From positions 67,903,426 to 67,967,425 of the forward strand of contig CM031878.1 in NCBI GenBank assembly GCA_018697195.1: 64,000 nt of DNA, written 5' to 3'. The notes beneath the pieces were generated by a model that had not been told where the DNA came from, made no database searches, and saw only the letters and a list, made by a program, of their open reading frames with translations. Of the stretch, positions 48,531-63,534 are shown piece after piece. The DNA is from Certhia americana. Lineage: Eukaryota > Chordata > Aves > Passeriformes > Certhiidae. The stretch's first letter is position 1. Every line of letters begins with the position of its first letter. Made by a program: the position numbers and the translations under genes.

Positions 48531-49928
48531 TGACCATTTAAAAAGTGATTTGTCTGGTATACACAACCTCTTACCTTGCTGGTCAGCCTATTCTTTTAAT
48601 GTTGTCCTCCTGAATTATGTAGGTGTCCTTCCTAGCTCATATCCTTTGTCTAAATTGATTCATACTACTACTCTCCATTTGTTTATATCAAGGGTGTAGT
48701 CATATGGATGGATGGTAGTTAGCAGGGAAACTGAAACTCTTACAGCTTTGGCAGAGGCACTTTGTACTTCTCCTTCCTCTCTGGTTTTTATGTCTCAAGC
48801 AGCTTTTTGGGTTTTGCCCTAATTTAGATGGCAAGGCTGATGGATAGAATTTCCCACAAGAAGTTAATCCACATGGTCTTCTCGGTATTTGGTTACGTCA
48901 GGAAATCAGTAATCTTTCTGTGAAGATTTTGGCATGCTATCTACTGTTGCTATAAATCTAGCTGTAACCTAGATTAAGACTACTGGAAACTCAATCTGAA
49001 AATAACCTTATTTGAACATTTTTAGTATTATTATAAATAAGTTTTATTCTGGTGTTTTCAGATCATTACTTTGTGAGGCAGTGAATAGATCTTAATGTTT
49101 TCTTTTCATGGAAATCTGAGGGAAAAAATGTAAAAATAGGCTTATTTTCATTAATACTTCCTTACAATACAAACTGCAGGCTTGAGCAGTCTCTCAAGAT
49201 TGCTTTTTCTACTTTCATTAGTTATTTATGCCACATAAGAAAAAGTGGTGACAGAGGAAATAAAGTAATGGATATGAAAGAAAGAAAGGACTGAAACACA
49301 GGCAGCTGAGAAAAGACTGTGTCTTTTTTTTTTTTTTTTAATTGTATATTTGAATGGTTTGTTAGTTTCTCTTCTGTTAATAAATTCTGTAAATAAGCTT
49401 GTATTGTCATGTAGGTGCAAAGATGACTTTGGCAGCATTTCAGAAATGCCCTATTGAGTCAGACCTTGAGACACCTCTTAAAAAATTCTGACAGATCCAG
49501 CAGGATCAAGGAGGAGAAAATCTGTATTCATTTTAGCACTCAAAACACACATAAGTGTAGTCAGTGATGGCGGAAAATAAAAGCCTTAAGTTTCCAGAAG
49601 GCTAATACTATAAACTTTTGACATATTTAGGAATAAAGGGAATAACCTCAGAAAAATCTCTGTGAAAGTAAAGAAGAGAAATAGAGCAACATGTTAAATA
49701 AACCACATTAATCTCCACATCTTCTAGGATTTCTTTCTAGCAATTTACATGGCAAAAATAGGTGTTATCTGTAATTGGATTTTAACCCATTGTATATGGT
49801 GTTACTGATGCATTTATTATTGATATCCATAAAGCTTAGAAGGGAAAAGAATTTTGAAGAGGAATTTAACAGTGACTGATATTTTTACTCTCTGCTAATC
49901 CTTTTTCTTGGAGTTTCATTCAAGTGCT

Positions 49929-49988
49929 TGTTGTTTTTGTTGTTGTTGTTGTTTGTTTGGGGTTTTTTTGTGTTGTTTTGTTTTTTTC
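49929..49988. repeat. (TTG)n and T-rich low-complexity tract
   Basis: Repeated TTG and TTTG units grade into T runs. Confidence 0.8.
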
Positions 49989-52900
49989 CTGCAAAGAGTT
50001 ACTTAGATGATCCAGAACTCCATAAGAATATTCTATTCAGCTTCAGAGGACTTTTGAGTATGTTTAGAAAGAACAAGGATTATAGTTTCTTTAAGTAGCA
50101 TAAAATCACATGTTTCTATGATTTATTGCTCTGTATTCTCTGTTTGGCAAATTCTGTAGAACATTTGGCTCTGAATTGCTGTTGCCATAGAGAATGAATC
50201 TTCCTCTTTAAGAGACAGAGACCTCTGATTATTCAAATGAGCTGCATTGCTAAGTTGAGCTGTCTGTTGTTTTTGCAGGATATCCAAAGTGACATCTTCC
50301 TTGGCTGCAAGTCAGGCATCTTATCTGAAAAGTGCTTGGCCAGGGAAGTGCATTTTTTTCTGAGGCAACCCTTGCAGAAACTAAGGGGAGTCTGCTACTG
50401 CTATGAATTATGGAGAAGGGAAGTCACTCTTTATTCCTATTTGGAAAGCTCTCCTTTGAAAATGGGAAACCTACTGATTTTAGTTTCAAACATATTCTTC
50501 TACATGTGGGAATCTTAAAGTTCTAAATTTCTACAGATTTCAGGTGATAACAGTAAAATTAAGTAGGAAGGCATCCCCTGGAAGAATGGTACAAAGTACT
50601 TTCCTGGAAATGAGCTTCAAGTTAATAGGAAAAATATGTTTCTGAAGTCTCATGTCTGAGTCCAAATTTAGATCAAGACTTCCTCTGAAGTTAAATTTTC
50701 TAGTGAGAGTATTTTTTAGACCAGGCCATGGAAGTAATGTTTACCAAATACATTTGATTTTTGAATAAATACTTTCTAAAGTCAGTCTTGTCTTTCAGAA
50801 GTTTATTTTCATCTCTTTTCTTTTAAAATTGTATTACTGATGAATAAATATCTATAGATTATTCTCTGCTATCATTCTCATCCAAAAATACATGCTTTGC
50901 TCCCAAATGAACTAGTCCTATAAAATCCAAGAACAAGGGTTTTTTCTTCATAGAAGAGTCATGCTGTTCTTTCTTCTTTTATGGCTCCTTTTCATGGAAA
51001 TTATGTCAGCAAAGTGAAGCAACCCAGAATCATGCCAGTGTGCACAGCATGCCTGAAAGCTCTTTATAAATTAGTACTCTGTAGTGCATTGTTTGTCTTT
51101 ACAGTATTTAAATAATGAATAAATGTTTTTGGTGGTATTTCTTCTTAAAAAAATATTCCTAGCATTCTGTGGGTCTTCGTGACTAGCATTTTAAATACAA
51201 GAAATCCTCTAAGTGTTGTTACTCACTGTATTTGTATGATTATATATTCTTTTGTATAACAGCTTAATTTTCCTCAGTATTTGGCCAGTCTTTGACAAGC
51301 CCAAAGGAAAACAATTATATTTTTTCTACCTTTAAACTTCACAAGATCAAGAGGTAGCTTCTAAAGATTATGCATACTACCTCCAGAAGGTTTTTTTTCA
51401 CTCTTTTTTTTCCCTTTTTTTAAATAGTGATGTTAGAGAATAGAATACAGAACAGAGTGTGATAGATGTATTTCATCTTGATTAGAGTGCTTTTAGGAGA
51501 ATCTCATGTACAACTGAAATGAGGGTGAGATTTGGAAGAGGTTAGAGAAGAAGAGCAGGGTTTCATGAGTGCAACATCTTCCAGAAGTTGTTTCCAGAGA
51601 AAATATGGTCTCCTACTATCTGTCCTAGGATAAGCTCTTTAAAGACCAGCTTAGAATCTTCTAAGATAGGTCTGATGGTCCCAGGCTTTTGAACCTGTGG
51701 ACAACAGGGTGGTCTTGTTCTATGGAAATTCCATTTATGCAGCTCATATATTGTATGTGCAAACTATGATGTGCTTCTTCCATAGCTTTCTAAAGTAGTT
51801 TAGAACCTGAGTGGTATTCACTTTCTTCAGTGCAATTTTTGCACTTGACTGCAGGCTTGCCATATTCTAGATAGATAATTATCCTGAAAACTGAGTATCC
51901 AGATCTAGACTGGCACTCAACAGCACTTAATTGGTGTGGATTTAGAGGTTTTTATATGTGCAATATTCAACTTCAAAGCTAACTGTGGCTGCACTGCAGG
52001 AAGTTGTGTATCCATCAGTGATGAGGTAAAATAAGGATAGTGGTTATGTTATTATATAATCTTTAATGGGAATAGAGATTCCCAGGTTGAAATGAGACCT
52101 TCAGTAGAAGAAATCTTACCTCATCCTCTTCTGAGAGATGCCAGAGCAACCATTATCATTTCCATACAGATGAAGTGGTCTAATGTGTAGAGTTAATTCA
52201 TGTTTCCACTGCCAGTTTTTGTGCTAAGGGAGTTCTATTGATTTCATTGGTTCCATGCTCCTGTAAAACTGAAGCAATATGGAGAAAAATTGAATTTTCC
52301 CTGAATAACAACCAGTTATACTCCTTGTTTTCATAACAGAAATTTGAATTATTTAATAGAGATAGTGCAAATAAAATGGAGCAGTACTTTTAGCTAGTAT
52401 TGTTTTTAAACACTCTTTCAATTGACTAAACAAATATGTCTTGAGTAGTATGGCAGTTGGTGAAAAACTGGGGAAAGGGGAAAATGTGCATTGGAGGAGG
52501 ACTACAGTAAACTTACAGCTAGTTTTTGCCTCTTATACTGCGTGAGAAATATGTGCCTACTTGCTTTCGTGGCTCTCTGCCCATTTTAGCAAGCTACCAG
52601 TATTTCATCTATGCCTCATCCCCTTGCAATGAACTATTTTTGTAACGAGATCTTATCCACCATGTCATACTCACCAATGTAGAAAACAATTTAGAGTTCA
52701 AGCCTGGAGTAATGACATTGCTGAGATCTTATATTCTGTACCTGCTTGAACATCTAAATAGGTGTTAATCTGACTTTTATTTCAAACATCACTTTTTGCT
52801 GTCAACTTTTGTAATTGCTAAGGTATGAAAACAATAGTGTTATTGGGTAATTGGACATCACTACATTTCAGTATGTCTTATTTTGTGTTTATGGGCATCA

Positions 52901-54577
52901 AGTTAAAAGCCATCCAGAATTATCAGAGTGAGATGTTGCTGTTCAATACTCCTTGTTTCTATAACAAACTGGGAGGCCAGTGAAGGAACAGGAACACAGA
53001 CTGCTGAGTAACTGAGTAGTTACTGATATGTGAAGGTGGGCAGTTCTCTCTGAGCCTGCAAAGCTTTTGTGCCTGGGCTTGGATTGTCTGTTGTCATTAA
53101 CCATATTTCAGGGACAGCCATTGTCTTGCTGAAAACTGCAGGCTGGTCAAAGAGATCTGGGAAACCAAAAGTGTGTCTTAGAGGCTTGAAATAAATAGGG
53201 AGTATGGCCTTTATGAGCCAAGTGTGGCAAAGGAGACATGAAATGCATGGACTGGTGAGTCATATTAATTTCAAATGGAAAATGCTTTTAAAAAAATGCT
53301 TTGGTTCAGGGGGTCAAAACAATCTTGGGAATTTCCATTTTCTTTTCCTCTCTTTCACAATTCAATTTAAATTTTACATTATGAAAGTAGTGGAAAACTT
53401 TAACTAAGCCCTGAAGATCATAAGGGAAAATACTCTAAAGCAAACCTCTAGGAGTACAAACTTCTGAGGGTTTGTTTTATTTTATTAAAAATTATTTTCT
53501 TTTTTATTAGAAGCATATCTTGTATGCAATTTGCTGTAATTATTTGCCATTTAAAAATCCCAAAAGGTAACCTCATTCTGAAGATATTCAATTGTGAATT
53601 AAGAGTCCTAATGAATTATTTTGTTAATAAAGCATTGACTTCCAGTTGCATTTGTACTGGGGAGAACAAAAGGGGCTTTCTAGCCCACAGTTTCATCAAT
53701 TTGTGAGGGTAAGGAAATGCGCTGATAAGCTAGGAGTAATGGACTTGTTTTTACAGGAAATTTTATGACTTTCCAACAGCATACCATCCCACAGGCACTA
53801 CAGACTCAGCCCTTATCTTTTTGTCCAAAGTCAGGTAAAGCAAGTGGATAAAGAAAAACATTAGTTAAAGCACTTGGCTTCTGAACCCCTGTTTACATAT
53901 GCTATCGATAGAGCATGTAAAAGCCTTTTTTCTTCATAAAATATAGAATATATTTGTAGTTGTTATCAGAGCAGAATGAAGCATCATAAGCCTTTTTCTC
54001 TTCCCCTATAAAACTGCTATACTAATTAGAAATTAATCTTTAGGACCATTGTATCAGGCATTGGAAAACTATTTGGCCTTTTCTACTACAAAATGAAAGC
54101 TGTCTATATTTGTCTATATTTTACCCATATGTATTTGCAAGACAGCTACAGACACTGCTCTATCACCTAGAAATAACTGCAAAGCTCACACATCTGGACT
54201 GATCTTTTATGCAGCATAGCATTTTACAAGTGTATTAATTTGGGCAAATATATAGGACAGCTAGAGAATAATATGCTAGTTGTGGAAAGTGCACATACAA
54301 GTATAGAAGAGAATGAAGTGCATTCAAGTTAACCTCTACTTATTTGTCTGTCTTTGTGGCTTGTTGTCAGATATTGCTGTTGCAATCACATGGCAGAATA
54401 GGAGCTCTAAGAGGCTGATTTGAAAAGCAAAATACTTGGTATTCATTACACTTAAAATCTTCAATTTTCATAATACAGCAGATTTATTATTTAATTGCTT
54501 TGGAGAAATTGCTTGAAAGAAAAAGAGGACCTGTTGCTTCTGGGTTCACTGGTTGACATTTTTGAATACTTCATATG

Positions 54578-54595
54578 TATATATATATATATATT
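54578..54595. repeat. (TA)n microsatellite
   Basis: About nine uninterrupted TA units. Confidence 0.9.
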
Positions 54596-55569
54596 CAAAT
54601 CTGGGACCTGATATATGGTAGAAACTTTTGGTGGTGAGGAAGTAGATTTTCCTTAATCCTCTGGGAAGGGTGTTTCTGACTTTAGACCTGGTAATGAAAT
54701 ATTGCTCCTCTGCCTTCTGTTTCACTGAAATGGATACTGACTGTATATATCACTTATCCAGATAGCCTTCTAGAGTGCAGCACTGAAATCATCACTGAAA
54801 AATTTCACACTGAACTGAAATAATCCTCATAACATCATAACAGTCAAAAATTCAGAACATGATACTGTCAGTTTTGCGTAAATGTGATTCCATGGATTCT
54901 CCTGGAGATGTTCTTGGTCTAGCCTTGTATAAGGAAAGGATGAGATTTTATCCTTCTCTTTCCTTTGTTTGTTTAATGAAAGCAAATATCTAAAGTAATT
55001 TCTACTAGACAATATTTTGGGAGAGCACGATCTTTGAGTTTTTCCAGAGCCTGCTTCTTAAATTATTACATAAAGACCTGTATCATCTGCTCTTACTTTC
55101 ATAAGCAGATGTATGCAATTACACACAAAATTTTATAAAAAAGTTGCACTTTTTCAGTTTCTAAAGTTCTCCTAATTTGGAAATTGAGAACAATTTTTTC
55201 TTCTCCTACTTTCTCTGTCTGAGCTTAATATCCTTGTTAAATAACTCTGTCACTACTGTCTGGCTGCTCTTTCCATAATTTTCTGTCCGTATCTTTAATA
55301 CTCCAAAACTTGTGTCCTCTTCATGTTGGACTAAGTTCTTGCCAATGTTGTCTGCTACTCAACATTATCACACATATTCTTCTGCAGCCCAGTGGTATCC
55401 TTCAATATCTGATTCTTCTCCTCACTGTCCTTATTCACCTCCTTTTTTATTATTCCTACCCTTTTTCAGACCTTGTTATGTGAATACCCACCACAGAGCA
55501 CTTAATAAATCATAGTCATTTGTAAGATTAAATGTTTAAGTAGTTGGTTATGCAGATTTGGAATTACGT

Positions 55570-55655
55570 GAACACATTGTCCACGGCAGGGGGTGTTGGA
55601 ACTAGGTGATCTTTAAGGGTGCTTCCAAACTAAACCATTCTGTTATTCTATGATT
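55570..55655 (+). mobile_element. CR1 LINE 3' end, short copy
   Basis: GGCAGGGGGTGTTGGAACTA, GGTGATCTTTAAGGGTGCTT and CCAAACTAAACCATTCTGTT, then ATTCTATGATT, form the canonical CR1 3' terminus with two octamer units. Fewer than 90 bp remain. Confidence 0.93.
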
Positions 55656-58600
55656 GCCACTGATTTGTTTTCTATTAGAAGAATGACAGTATTTTAAAGA
55701 ATTTATGCAATCTATACTGTTCCCTAGGCATTAATAAAGAAAATTCAAAGGAATGACCCCTACACATTTTCATTCAGGTTATACTCAGGAAGAAGTTCAT
55801 GTAAAAATACATGTTAATAGATAGAGGCTGTGAGCTTCTCAGTTGTTATCATGCATCAGCAGCACCTGTGAACTCACCAGGCTTACTTAAAACAAATCCA
55901 GGGACTGCAGTCCCAGCCAAAGTAGCTGGGGTGATACACCACAGTATGGCATCAGAAAAAAAGCCTCTAAGAAGACATATGTTTATAAGCACTGACAGCT
56001 GGGGTGGTGTGAATTAAAAATTTGGTTTTCTCATTAATTACATACTTTTTTCCTATGTAAAACATTGTTAGGTCACCTGAAAGCTGCTCTAATATGCCGA
56101 GTTGTTTAGAAATTTCAAGGTTTTTTTCTGCTTGAAATTTCACAAGATGAGATTAAAAGACCCTTTTTTACAAAGGGCAGAGTTGTGCACATCTCCTCCT
56201 CTGAAAGACAGCATTAGATGCCATAGGACTCCTGGCCCCCAAGCTCTAAGGAAGCAAGCCACTCACCTGGCACTGCTAGCTAGGGTGTTCTTGGACTTTC
56301 TGGTCCTTCTTTTCAATAACATAATTTTTTCTAAAAAAAAAACAAACAAAAAAGGACACATAAATTCAAATGTTTCTCCTTTAAGAAAATTCTTGAAAAT
56401 ATAAAAATAATGGGAAGTTATGGTCCAATTTCAACCCTCAGCAGGGGTGCCAGGAGTTATAATCTCAGTTTCACCCTGCAAACCACAGGAGCCATGGTTA
56501 CACTGGCCCTTCCTGCCCAAGCAATCCATTCCCCATTTTACTTATATCTTGTGGTATCCCTTTAAAATAAATATTAATAATAATATAACCATTAATTTTC
56601 TAGCTATCTTAAGATGTTCTTCAGATAAATGTATCAATCTTGCAAAGCACACTACTCATTATTAATATAATAGTTCTGAGATGCCACTTGGCAAACAAAC
56701 CGTTACGCAACCTTTATAGCTCTCATGGAGCAAAGCCTCAAAGGGCATATAATTTTGAGCTTTTCTCAAAGTCTTATGAAGGTCACAGAGCTTAAACACT
56801 TAGAGACACTGAATTGAGAAAGATTTCCCGCACCACTGACTCAGCTCACTCTCCTATTTTGGGCAATCAGGTCATACAAACTCTTGAAGGAACTTAGCAA
56901 GCTCCTTATATATAAGTATTCAGACTCTTTTGAGCAGTGAGGAAATTGCAACTAATGAGTCAGTTATCTCTGGAGTAAAGAAATATACCAATATCAAGTA
57001 GACCCTTCTAAATATGATTATGTATTAGAAGCACATGGCCTTGGTCAATGTACTTGCAGATAAGTGTGGAACTGTATGCATATTTTGAATTTGCAAGAGT
57101 GTGACTGATCTCTCTGCTATTTTTGGGGTAGGCATGGAGTGTGTAAATTTTCATTGATCACATTTATCTTCTTCCTTCTTTATGGCTAACATTTTAAAAC
57201 ACAATATTTTAAATGGAAGCTCAGAAAACCAATGCAGATTGAAAGAAAGTGCTTCAACACTATTAATATATTAATATTTTGAAAAACTCAGCTGGATGAA
57301 TCTTTCTCCTAACATTTCTGATCAAAATGTCTCTTCAGTTCAAAATGTTGCATATTATTTTTGTGTTCCACTTGTAAAGAAGAAGACATAGATAAGAATC
57401 CTTTTCAAACTTCAGGTTTATAGAAGCTGTTTCAAATCTGTCATCCTAAGAAGATGAAGAAGTGCTCAGGGCTGCAGAATGCTGCATGTTGATACTAGAG
57501 ACAGGGTCTGAGATTTTCTAGCAAGTGAATTACTGAGGTGTAATACAGCAACATACCAGCTCTTCTGTTGATTAATTTAATGAGGTAGTTGCATACAAGA
57601 ATAGTAAAATAATAAGAGTTTTCAGTGTTCTGTCTTTTGTTTTCAGTATCTCTGATCAATTTTGTGGGTGTCCTGACTGAATCTGTTGCCACTTTTCCAG
57701 TTTTTATTAATTTACTGGTTTAATGTTAGCCTGGCATTAGATCCCAAGTAGACATGAAGGCACCCTTGTGCTGGGGACCACACTGTTTGGTCTCCCTCAG
57801 GGAAAAGTTGCCTGTAGTTTAAGGAGAAGATAAAAGAATCCATAATAAGAAAATAGTCTATAATAAGAAATATATAATCTTTAATATGTAATACATGTAT
57901 AATAAAATAATCTGTAATAAGATTATCTGAAGTTCATTAACAGAAAGGATAGAAACAGTGGCAATGAAAAATCAAACCAGTGACTTACACTGCAGCTTAA
58001 ATATTACACAACTGGAGAGTCCCAAATTGTCTGAATTTTAAGACCATATAAACACACATAAAAATAACCTCAGCTGCCAAGCTGGCCTTCACTGTTTGAA
58101 ACTTGGCCAGCATTGCTCAGAACTTGTAGTGTTTTTTATCTATGAAGTATGTTCTGCACTAGTAAATCACAAGGACATTTCACCATGTCCTGTCCTGTAT
58201 TACTTTTGCTTTGTACTGAGAGTTGTTCTGCCCTTCTGATATCAGTGGAACCTATGCTACTTGCTAATTTATGCTTATTTTAAATAAAATTTCAACTTCT
58301 TCTAAAGACAAAATAGCAACAAATTCACTGCTCATAATAAGTGAGCATGGAATAGTTATTGCAATGTCTAGAGAAACACCTGAGGTTCTAATTCACCTTC
58401 TTTAAGTAAATTTCCAGGAGGTTTGAAAGAGTAGGGTCTTAGCACAGCATTTTTTTTCCCAGAAAATCTCAAAATTTGCCTTCTGAATTTTTTTTTTAAT
58501 ATAGGAAAATTTTTCTAGAGAGAAACTTTAAAAACACTGAGGAACTCAGAATGATAATGACAGTTTATTTTCCAGCAGAAACATATTTGTAGAAGTTTGT

Positions 58601-61600
58601 TGGTAGCTTCTGCATATATAAAAGCAGGAACCTACATTTCTTTCTGAATAGGTCCTATCACATTTGTTCAGAAATGGGTTTGTAAATTAGAACGAATAAA
58701 ATAATATAGACAAAAGTTATTCCTCTCATTAATTGAAAGGAGGAAGATGAAGTCTTTTTGGTCTTACATTCCTTGGTCTTTATCCTTTGTCTGCTTAATC
58801 TAATGGGTTTACAGGGAATTACATATTTTTTCATTCTATTTTTTTCTGTTATGTGTGAGTCTCTGTCTAAATGCAGTGTTCTGATACTTTCTTCTCTACC
58901 ACAGTACCAATCTCAATGGAGTTTTACAAATCTTGCAGTAGTATCAAATAGTATTCTACTGATTCCATGGAATATTATTATAAGAACTTGATTTATGTCT
59001 GTTAAGGATATGGTGGAGCAGATCTATCTACGCTAAGGTATAAAAAAATATACTCTAAGAAGAAGGGGTCATGATATTACTGCACAATCATAACCATTAA
59101 CATTTTGAAAGTAATAGAGAGCTATTACAAATTTAACCTCAATGAATAGTACATCCAAACAGTATGGTCTGAACTATATCCTGTTTTTTAAAGCCACTTT
59201 TCTATTGACAGAGTGTAGTAAAATGAGACATAGACCTGACTGCCACTTATTTACAAAATAAAATAATTTGAAGCTTGTTGCTTCTATATTAAATTTTTGT
59301 GAAAACTTGGCTATGTTGTAGCACAATAGAGAATCCACCTGGAAAAAGATCAGAAATCCCCTAAGGGTATCAAATCCAAAGTTCTCATCTTGTACTGGTT
59401 TGAAATATTTGGACATTTATTCCATGAACTAATTAATCCACAGATTCAATTAATTTTACTTCAAAACACAGACACTTCACAATATAACTTGCCTGAACAG
59501 CAAAGCCCTATGCCTAATTCAAAGAACATAAAAATAGTATTAGTTTTGTCTGGGGAGAAGGACAAAACAAACTTAAACCAGAATTCCCATATTCTAGTAG
59601 AATAACACTAAAATATAAATTTAGTTAATCTCATGGATTGGTCTGAAAAACAGATCTGTGCAAAGGACATACAGTATAAATATTCAAAGAAATTTTGATT
59701 ACAGACATGCCTTGATTTTCAGCAAACAATCCTGAAATTGAAGTTGATCTTCAGATTGCAGCCATTTACTAATGGTATATAATAATCCAGCACAGCAGTG
59801 TTCAGTTCTAATCCAATTTTCATATGGAAATTGTGACCTGAAATAAACTTTCTTATGAACTGTTTGCAGAGTCTGGGAAGGAAAATCCATGTAGCATGGT
59901 CATTGCTATTAAATAAGTTCCTTCATAATGTTTCAAAATGGTAGATGCATGAATGAACAGACTTTATGATGCTTTTTATTTAAATATTTAAGTTAAGTTT
60001 TGATGTTCAGACATGTTATTCTCAGAAGCCAAGATCTTCCAAAGACTCAGCTTTATATGTTGAGACTACTCCCCTGGAAATGGATAGCTTTCACATCAGG
60101 AACTTTAGAGGGATCTGAACTACTTCTGCATAAAGTCATTAACCCTGAACTGCAGGGTATTAACAAGAGAGTGATTAGCAAAATGCCAAATGTCCATATC
60201 TGTATCTTCAGTTGATTTTTAATTTTTTTCCAAGAGCATTTTCTTATTTCACGACAATCCACTACATAATAATAATAAATTCACTGTGTTTCAGTTCATA
60301 CAAATCACCTCAACTGGCTCTGTAAGAGTGTTTAGTGCTTGCTGCCCAGTTTCTTCAGATATCTCCTTTCCAAGGAGATTATCTTTTATATCTCCTTTTC
60401 AAGGTAATTTTCATTTACCCCAGTGACCTAATCTCTTCCTTCTCTGTTAAATTCAATTAACACGTATACTTACATCAGGACCTTTGAATTTTCAATATCT
60501 TGCACAGTCTTGCTCTTTCCAAGGCAAGTCTTTGTGCTTCTGTCCACAGAATGGGGTGAAAGGGCAGAGGCCAGAACAGAAGGGTATTCTGACTGCCTAA
60601 ATTAAACAATATATATCTCTTAACAGTACTGATTCTCATGGTAATTTTTCCAGTTGTAGCTGATGGACCATTAGTGGTGGCTGACAGAAAATGAAGAAAT
60701 TCCAGAGGACAGATTTTCAACTACCTGTTGCATTTGCAGGCAAAGATGAGACATCTCAAACAAGAACTACTTTTTTTTAGGGGACAGCATTCTACTTTTT
60801 CTGACACACAATTTTGTACACAACTTCTTCATGTTTTCCTCAACATGACTATTCAGCCTTTTCATTTTTCAGAGACTAAGTAAGTTCTAAAGAAATGTCA
60901 GAGGGTTAGCACATACCATTGCAAACTCAAACATAATCGGAAAGTCTGAATCATTTGATAATGGACAATTTGATGAGCCTGGACTGATACACAGTGTTTG
61001 CCCTAATAGATGCTGATACACTCTTAACAACAATAATCACATCCCATCAGCGCTACCGGAATGGATTGGCTTTTCAAACTGGAGCCATAGAACAACAGAG
61101 ACTTTCAGCAAAATCTGGAATTTATTGAGGCATCTAAATTAGACCATTATGGATTTTAAGTGCTTCAGTGATAGTTTTTAGATTGTCAGCTTTGATTTAT
61201 GTAATTTATAGTTGCAATACACAACATGCAGATTGCCTCAGCACTTACCAAAATATGAGGCAGAATTTTGAAAGCATTTAAAGCTTATGCTACTATGGGT
61301 GGATCAATCCTTGAAACACTGGGGCTCAGAAAATCTTAGATGTTAAATCAGAAAATCCAGGCAATTTTTAAAAAATATATATTCTATCTCACCATTGCTG
61401 TAGTTACTCCTTACGTATTCCTGCTCTCAGAAATGTTTCTATTTGACCTGCACTGACACTGAAAAAACAAGAGTGGAAAGTCTAGCTGTGATAAAGTATA
61501 CAGAGAAGTGATAACAGTTTAGTGAACAACTAATTGTCATTCCTGAATATTGATATTGTGAATGTGCATGTTTACTGGATGATCCTATAGGCATAGATAT

Positions 61601-62219
61601 GCATACTCTCTGGAAGATGGCCAGTCTACCAGCTCTGGGTGCATTTGAGAAAGATTTTAAGGTGCCTGGAAGACAAATGCAGACCTGTGAAACCAAAAAA
61701 ACCGAAGCCTGCAACCTTACAAAAATATTGCTTCCCTCAAAATGAAAATCTCATTACATGGATAAAGAACTGAAGTCTCATTCCCTAATGTGTCTCCTGT
61801 CGCTGAAATGAATACCTCATGGATTTCATGAACCTTATGTCTAGTATTGAATTGTAGGACAGATTTTTACAGAAAGTGTAATTCTCTTTGTTTGCCAATA
61901 TATGTGTATGTTAGACATTATTCTTCAGCAAAAATGTGGTTTTGAACAGTCTTGTCTTGGCTATTGTGTGCTGGGCCACATGAAAAGTCTGAATGTTTCA
62001 GCTGGAAACATCTTTCTAGCGTGCAAGGTCAGGCCAGGTGAAGAGAGGTACAGACATGATGCAGCTGAAGATCTAGCCCAGACCCCCTGAGAGAAGCAGA
62101 CAGGAGACAAGAAGGCAAATATCAAACAGCGTGAAAAGAAGGAGGTTCAGAAAGTTTGTAGTAATTGAGGAAGTACTGGAACATGCTAGACTGGGATAAA
62201 GCACAAATGTTACTCTTTA
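55656..62219. other. Unique non-coding AT-rich DNA
   Basis: No gene or interspersed repeat is recognised. A degenerate ATAATAAGA-rich block lies at 57840-57930. Confidence 0.55.
57840..57930. repeat. Degenerate ATAATAAGA-type tandem repeat
   Basis: CATAATAAGAAA, CTATAATAAGAAA, GTATAATAAAATAA and CTGTAATAAGATT follow one another at roughly 15-45 bp spacing, like an eroded minisatellite. AT composition alone could also give this. Confidence 0.5.
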
Positions 62220-63330
62220 CAAAGGCATTGTCCTGGAGAAGCTGTCAGCCCACAGTTTGTTTGGACAGGTACACTGTACACTGAGTTAGAATTTGGCTGG
62301 ATGGCCAGGCCTAGAGAGAGGTGGGGAATTGTGCTGCATCCAGCTGGTGGATTGTCAATTGTGTGATTCCCCAAGGCTCAGTACTGGGACAAGCTCTGTT
62401 TAATAACTGTACTGAAAGTCTGGTAAAGGTGATTGAGGACAATCCCAGTGTCCTGCAGTTGACCCTAATTTGGGGGAAGTGTTGGTCTGCTGGATGGTAA
62501 GAGGGCACTTCAGAGGGATCTGGACAGGCTGGGTAGATAGGCTGAGAATGAGGTTTGAAATTGAAACCTCAATTGAATGGGGTTCAGCAAGATCAAGTGC
62601 TGGGTCCAGCAAATCTGCCACGATTCCATGCAGTTCTATAGGCTGGGGAAGATGTCCAGCAGTAAAGGATGGGGGGTGCTGGTCAGCAGTGGCTACACAT
62701 GAGCCAGCATGTGCCAAGGTGGCCAAAACAGCCAAGGGCATCCTGGCTTATGTAGCAATAGAGCAGAATCACATTGGTGTCTGTCCCCAGACACTCAGAA
62801 CTAATGAGGCCACAACTTGAGTCCTGTGTTCAGTTTTGGGCCACTCACAAGAAAGACATTGAGGGGCTGGACTGTGTCCAGGGAAGGGTAACAGAGCCAG
62901 GTGCAGGTTTTGGAACAGAACTCCTGTCAGGAGCAGCTGAGGGAGCTTAAGTTGTTTAGCCTGGAGAAAAGAAGGCTCTGAGGGTGACCTTATTGCTGTC
63001 TTCAATTCCCTGAAAGTAAGTTGTTACCAGGTGGGGGTCAGCCTTTTCTCCCAGGCAACAAGTACCAGGACAAGAGGAGATGGCATCTTGGTGCTCCAGG
63101 GAAAGTTCAGATTGGACATCATAAGGAATTTCTTCATGTAAAATGTGACTAAACATAGGAACAGGCTGCACAGGGAGGTAGAGACACCATCCCTAGAAGT
63201 GGTGGAGAAACAAAAATTGGATGTAACACTTAATGTCATGGTCTAGGTGACCTGTTTGCTACTCATCAAAGTCTGGACTTGATTATCTTAGAGGTCTTTT
63301 GCAACCCAAATGATTCTGTAATTCTGTGAA
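62220..63330 (+). mobile_element. CR1 LINE copy, about 1.1 kb, decayed ORF2 end plus 3' UTR
   Basis: CR1 sequence is continuous from a CATTGTCCTGGAGAAGCTGT block, through GGCTGGATGGCCAGGC, TCAGTACTGGGACAAGCTCT and TGGACAGGCTGGGTAGATAG, to GGCCAAAACAGCCAAGGGCA, TCCTGTGTTCAGTTTTGGGC and TGTTTAGCCTGGAGAAAAGA. It ends AATGATTCTGTAATTCTGTG at about 63309-63328. The region around the reverse-transcriptase FADD motif is shortened or damaged (near 62440). A residual peptide, AKVAKTAKGILAY, is readable near 62710-62755 in the plus frame, matching the conserved CR1 C-terminal segment. Indels put the remaining ORF2 pieces in different frames, so it is inactive. It differs in sequence from the copy at 35300, which suggests another CR1 subfamily. 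Confidence 0.93.
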
Positions 63331-63534
63331 ATAGCCTGCCTTGAGTGGCCAGAATGGGCAAGGTAAGGCTTTTTAATTACTTTACTAATTTGTGCCACTG
63401 GGCAGATCTAGGGCTCCCTCTACTTAAAACTCACGGTTCTAATGAAAAAAACATTAAAGTTTCAAAGATCTTTTCAGTTTAAGGAAAAGGTACAATATTT
63501 TCTTAAAGCTGTGGCCACCACAGAGCCATTGCAG
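63331..63534. other. Spacer between two CR1 copies
   Basis: No recognisable feature. Confidence 0.5.

Larger units (their letters stand above)
48531..55569. other. Unique non-coding AT-rich DNA
   Basis: About 7 kb with no recognised gene or interspersed repeat. Low-complexity tracts are T16 at 49324-49339, a TTG-rich stretch at 49929-49988, T-rich sequence at 51391-51421, and a TA run at 54578-54595. Confidence 0.55.

Noticed and set aside
62470..62820. 116-codon plus-strand frame
   Set aside because: Not a host gene; it is a frame-shifted relic of CR1 ORF2, as the AKVAKTAKGILAY segment shows.
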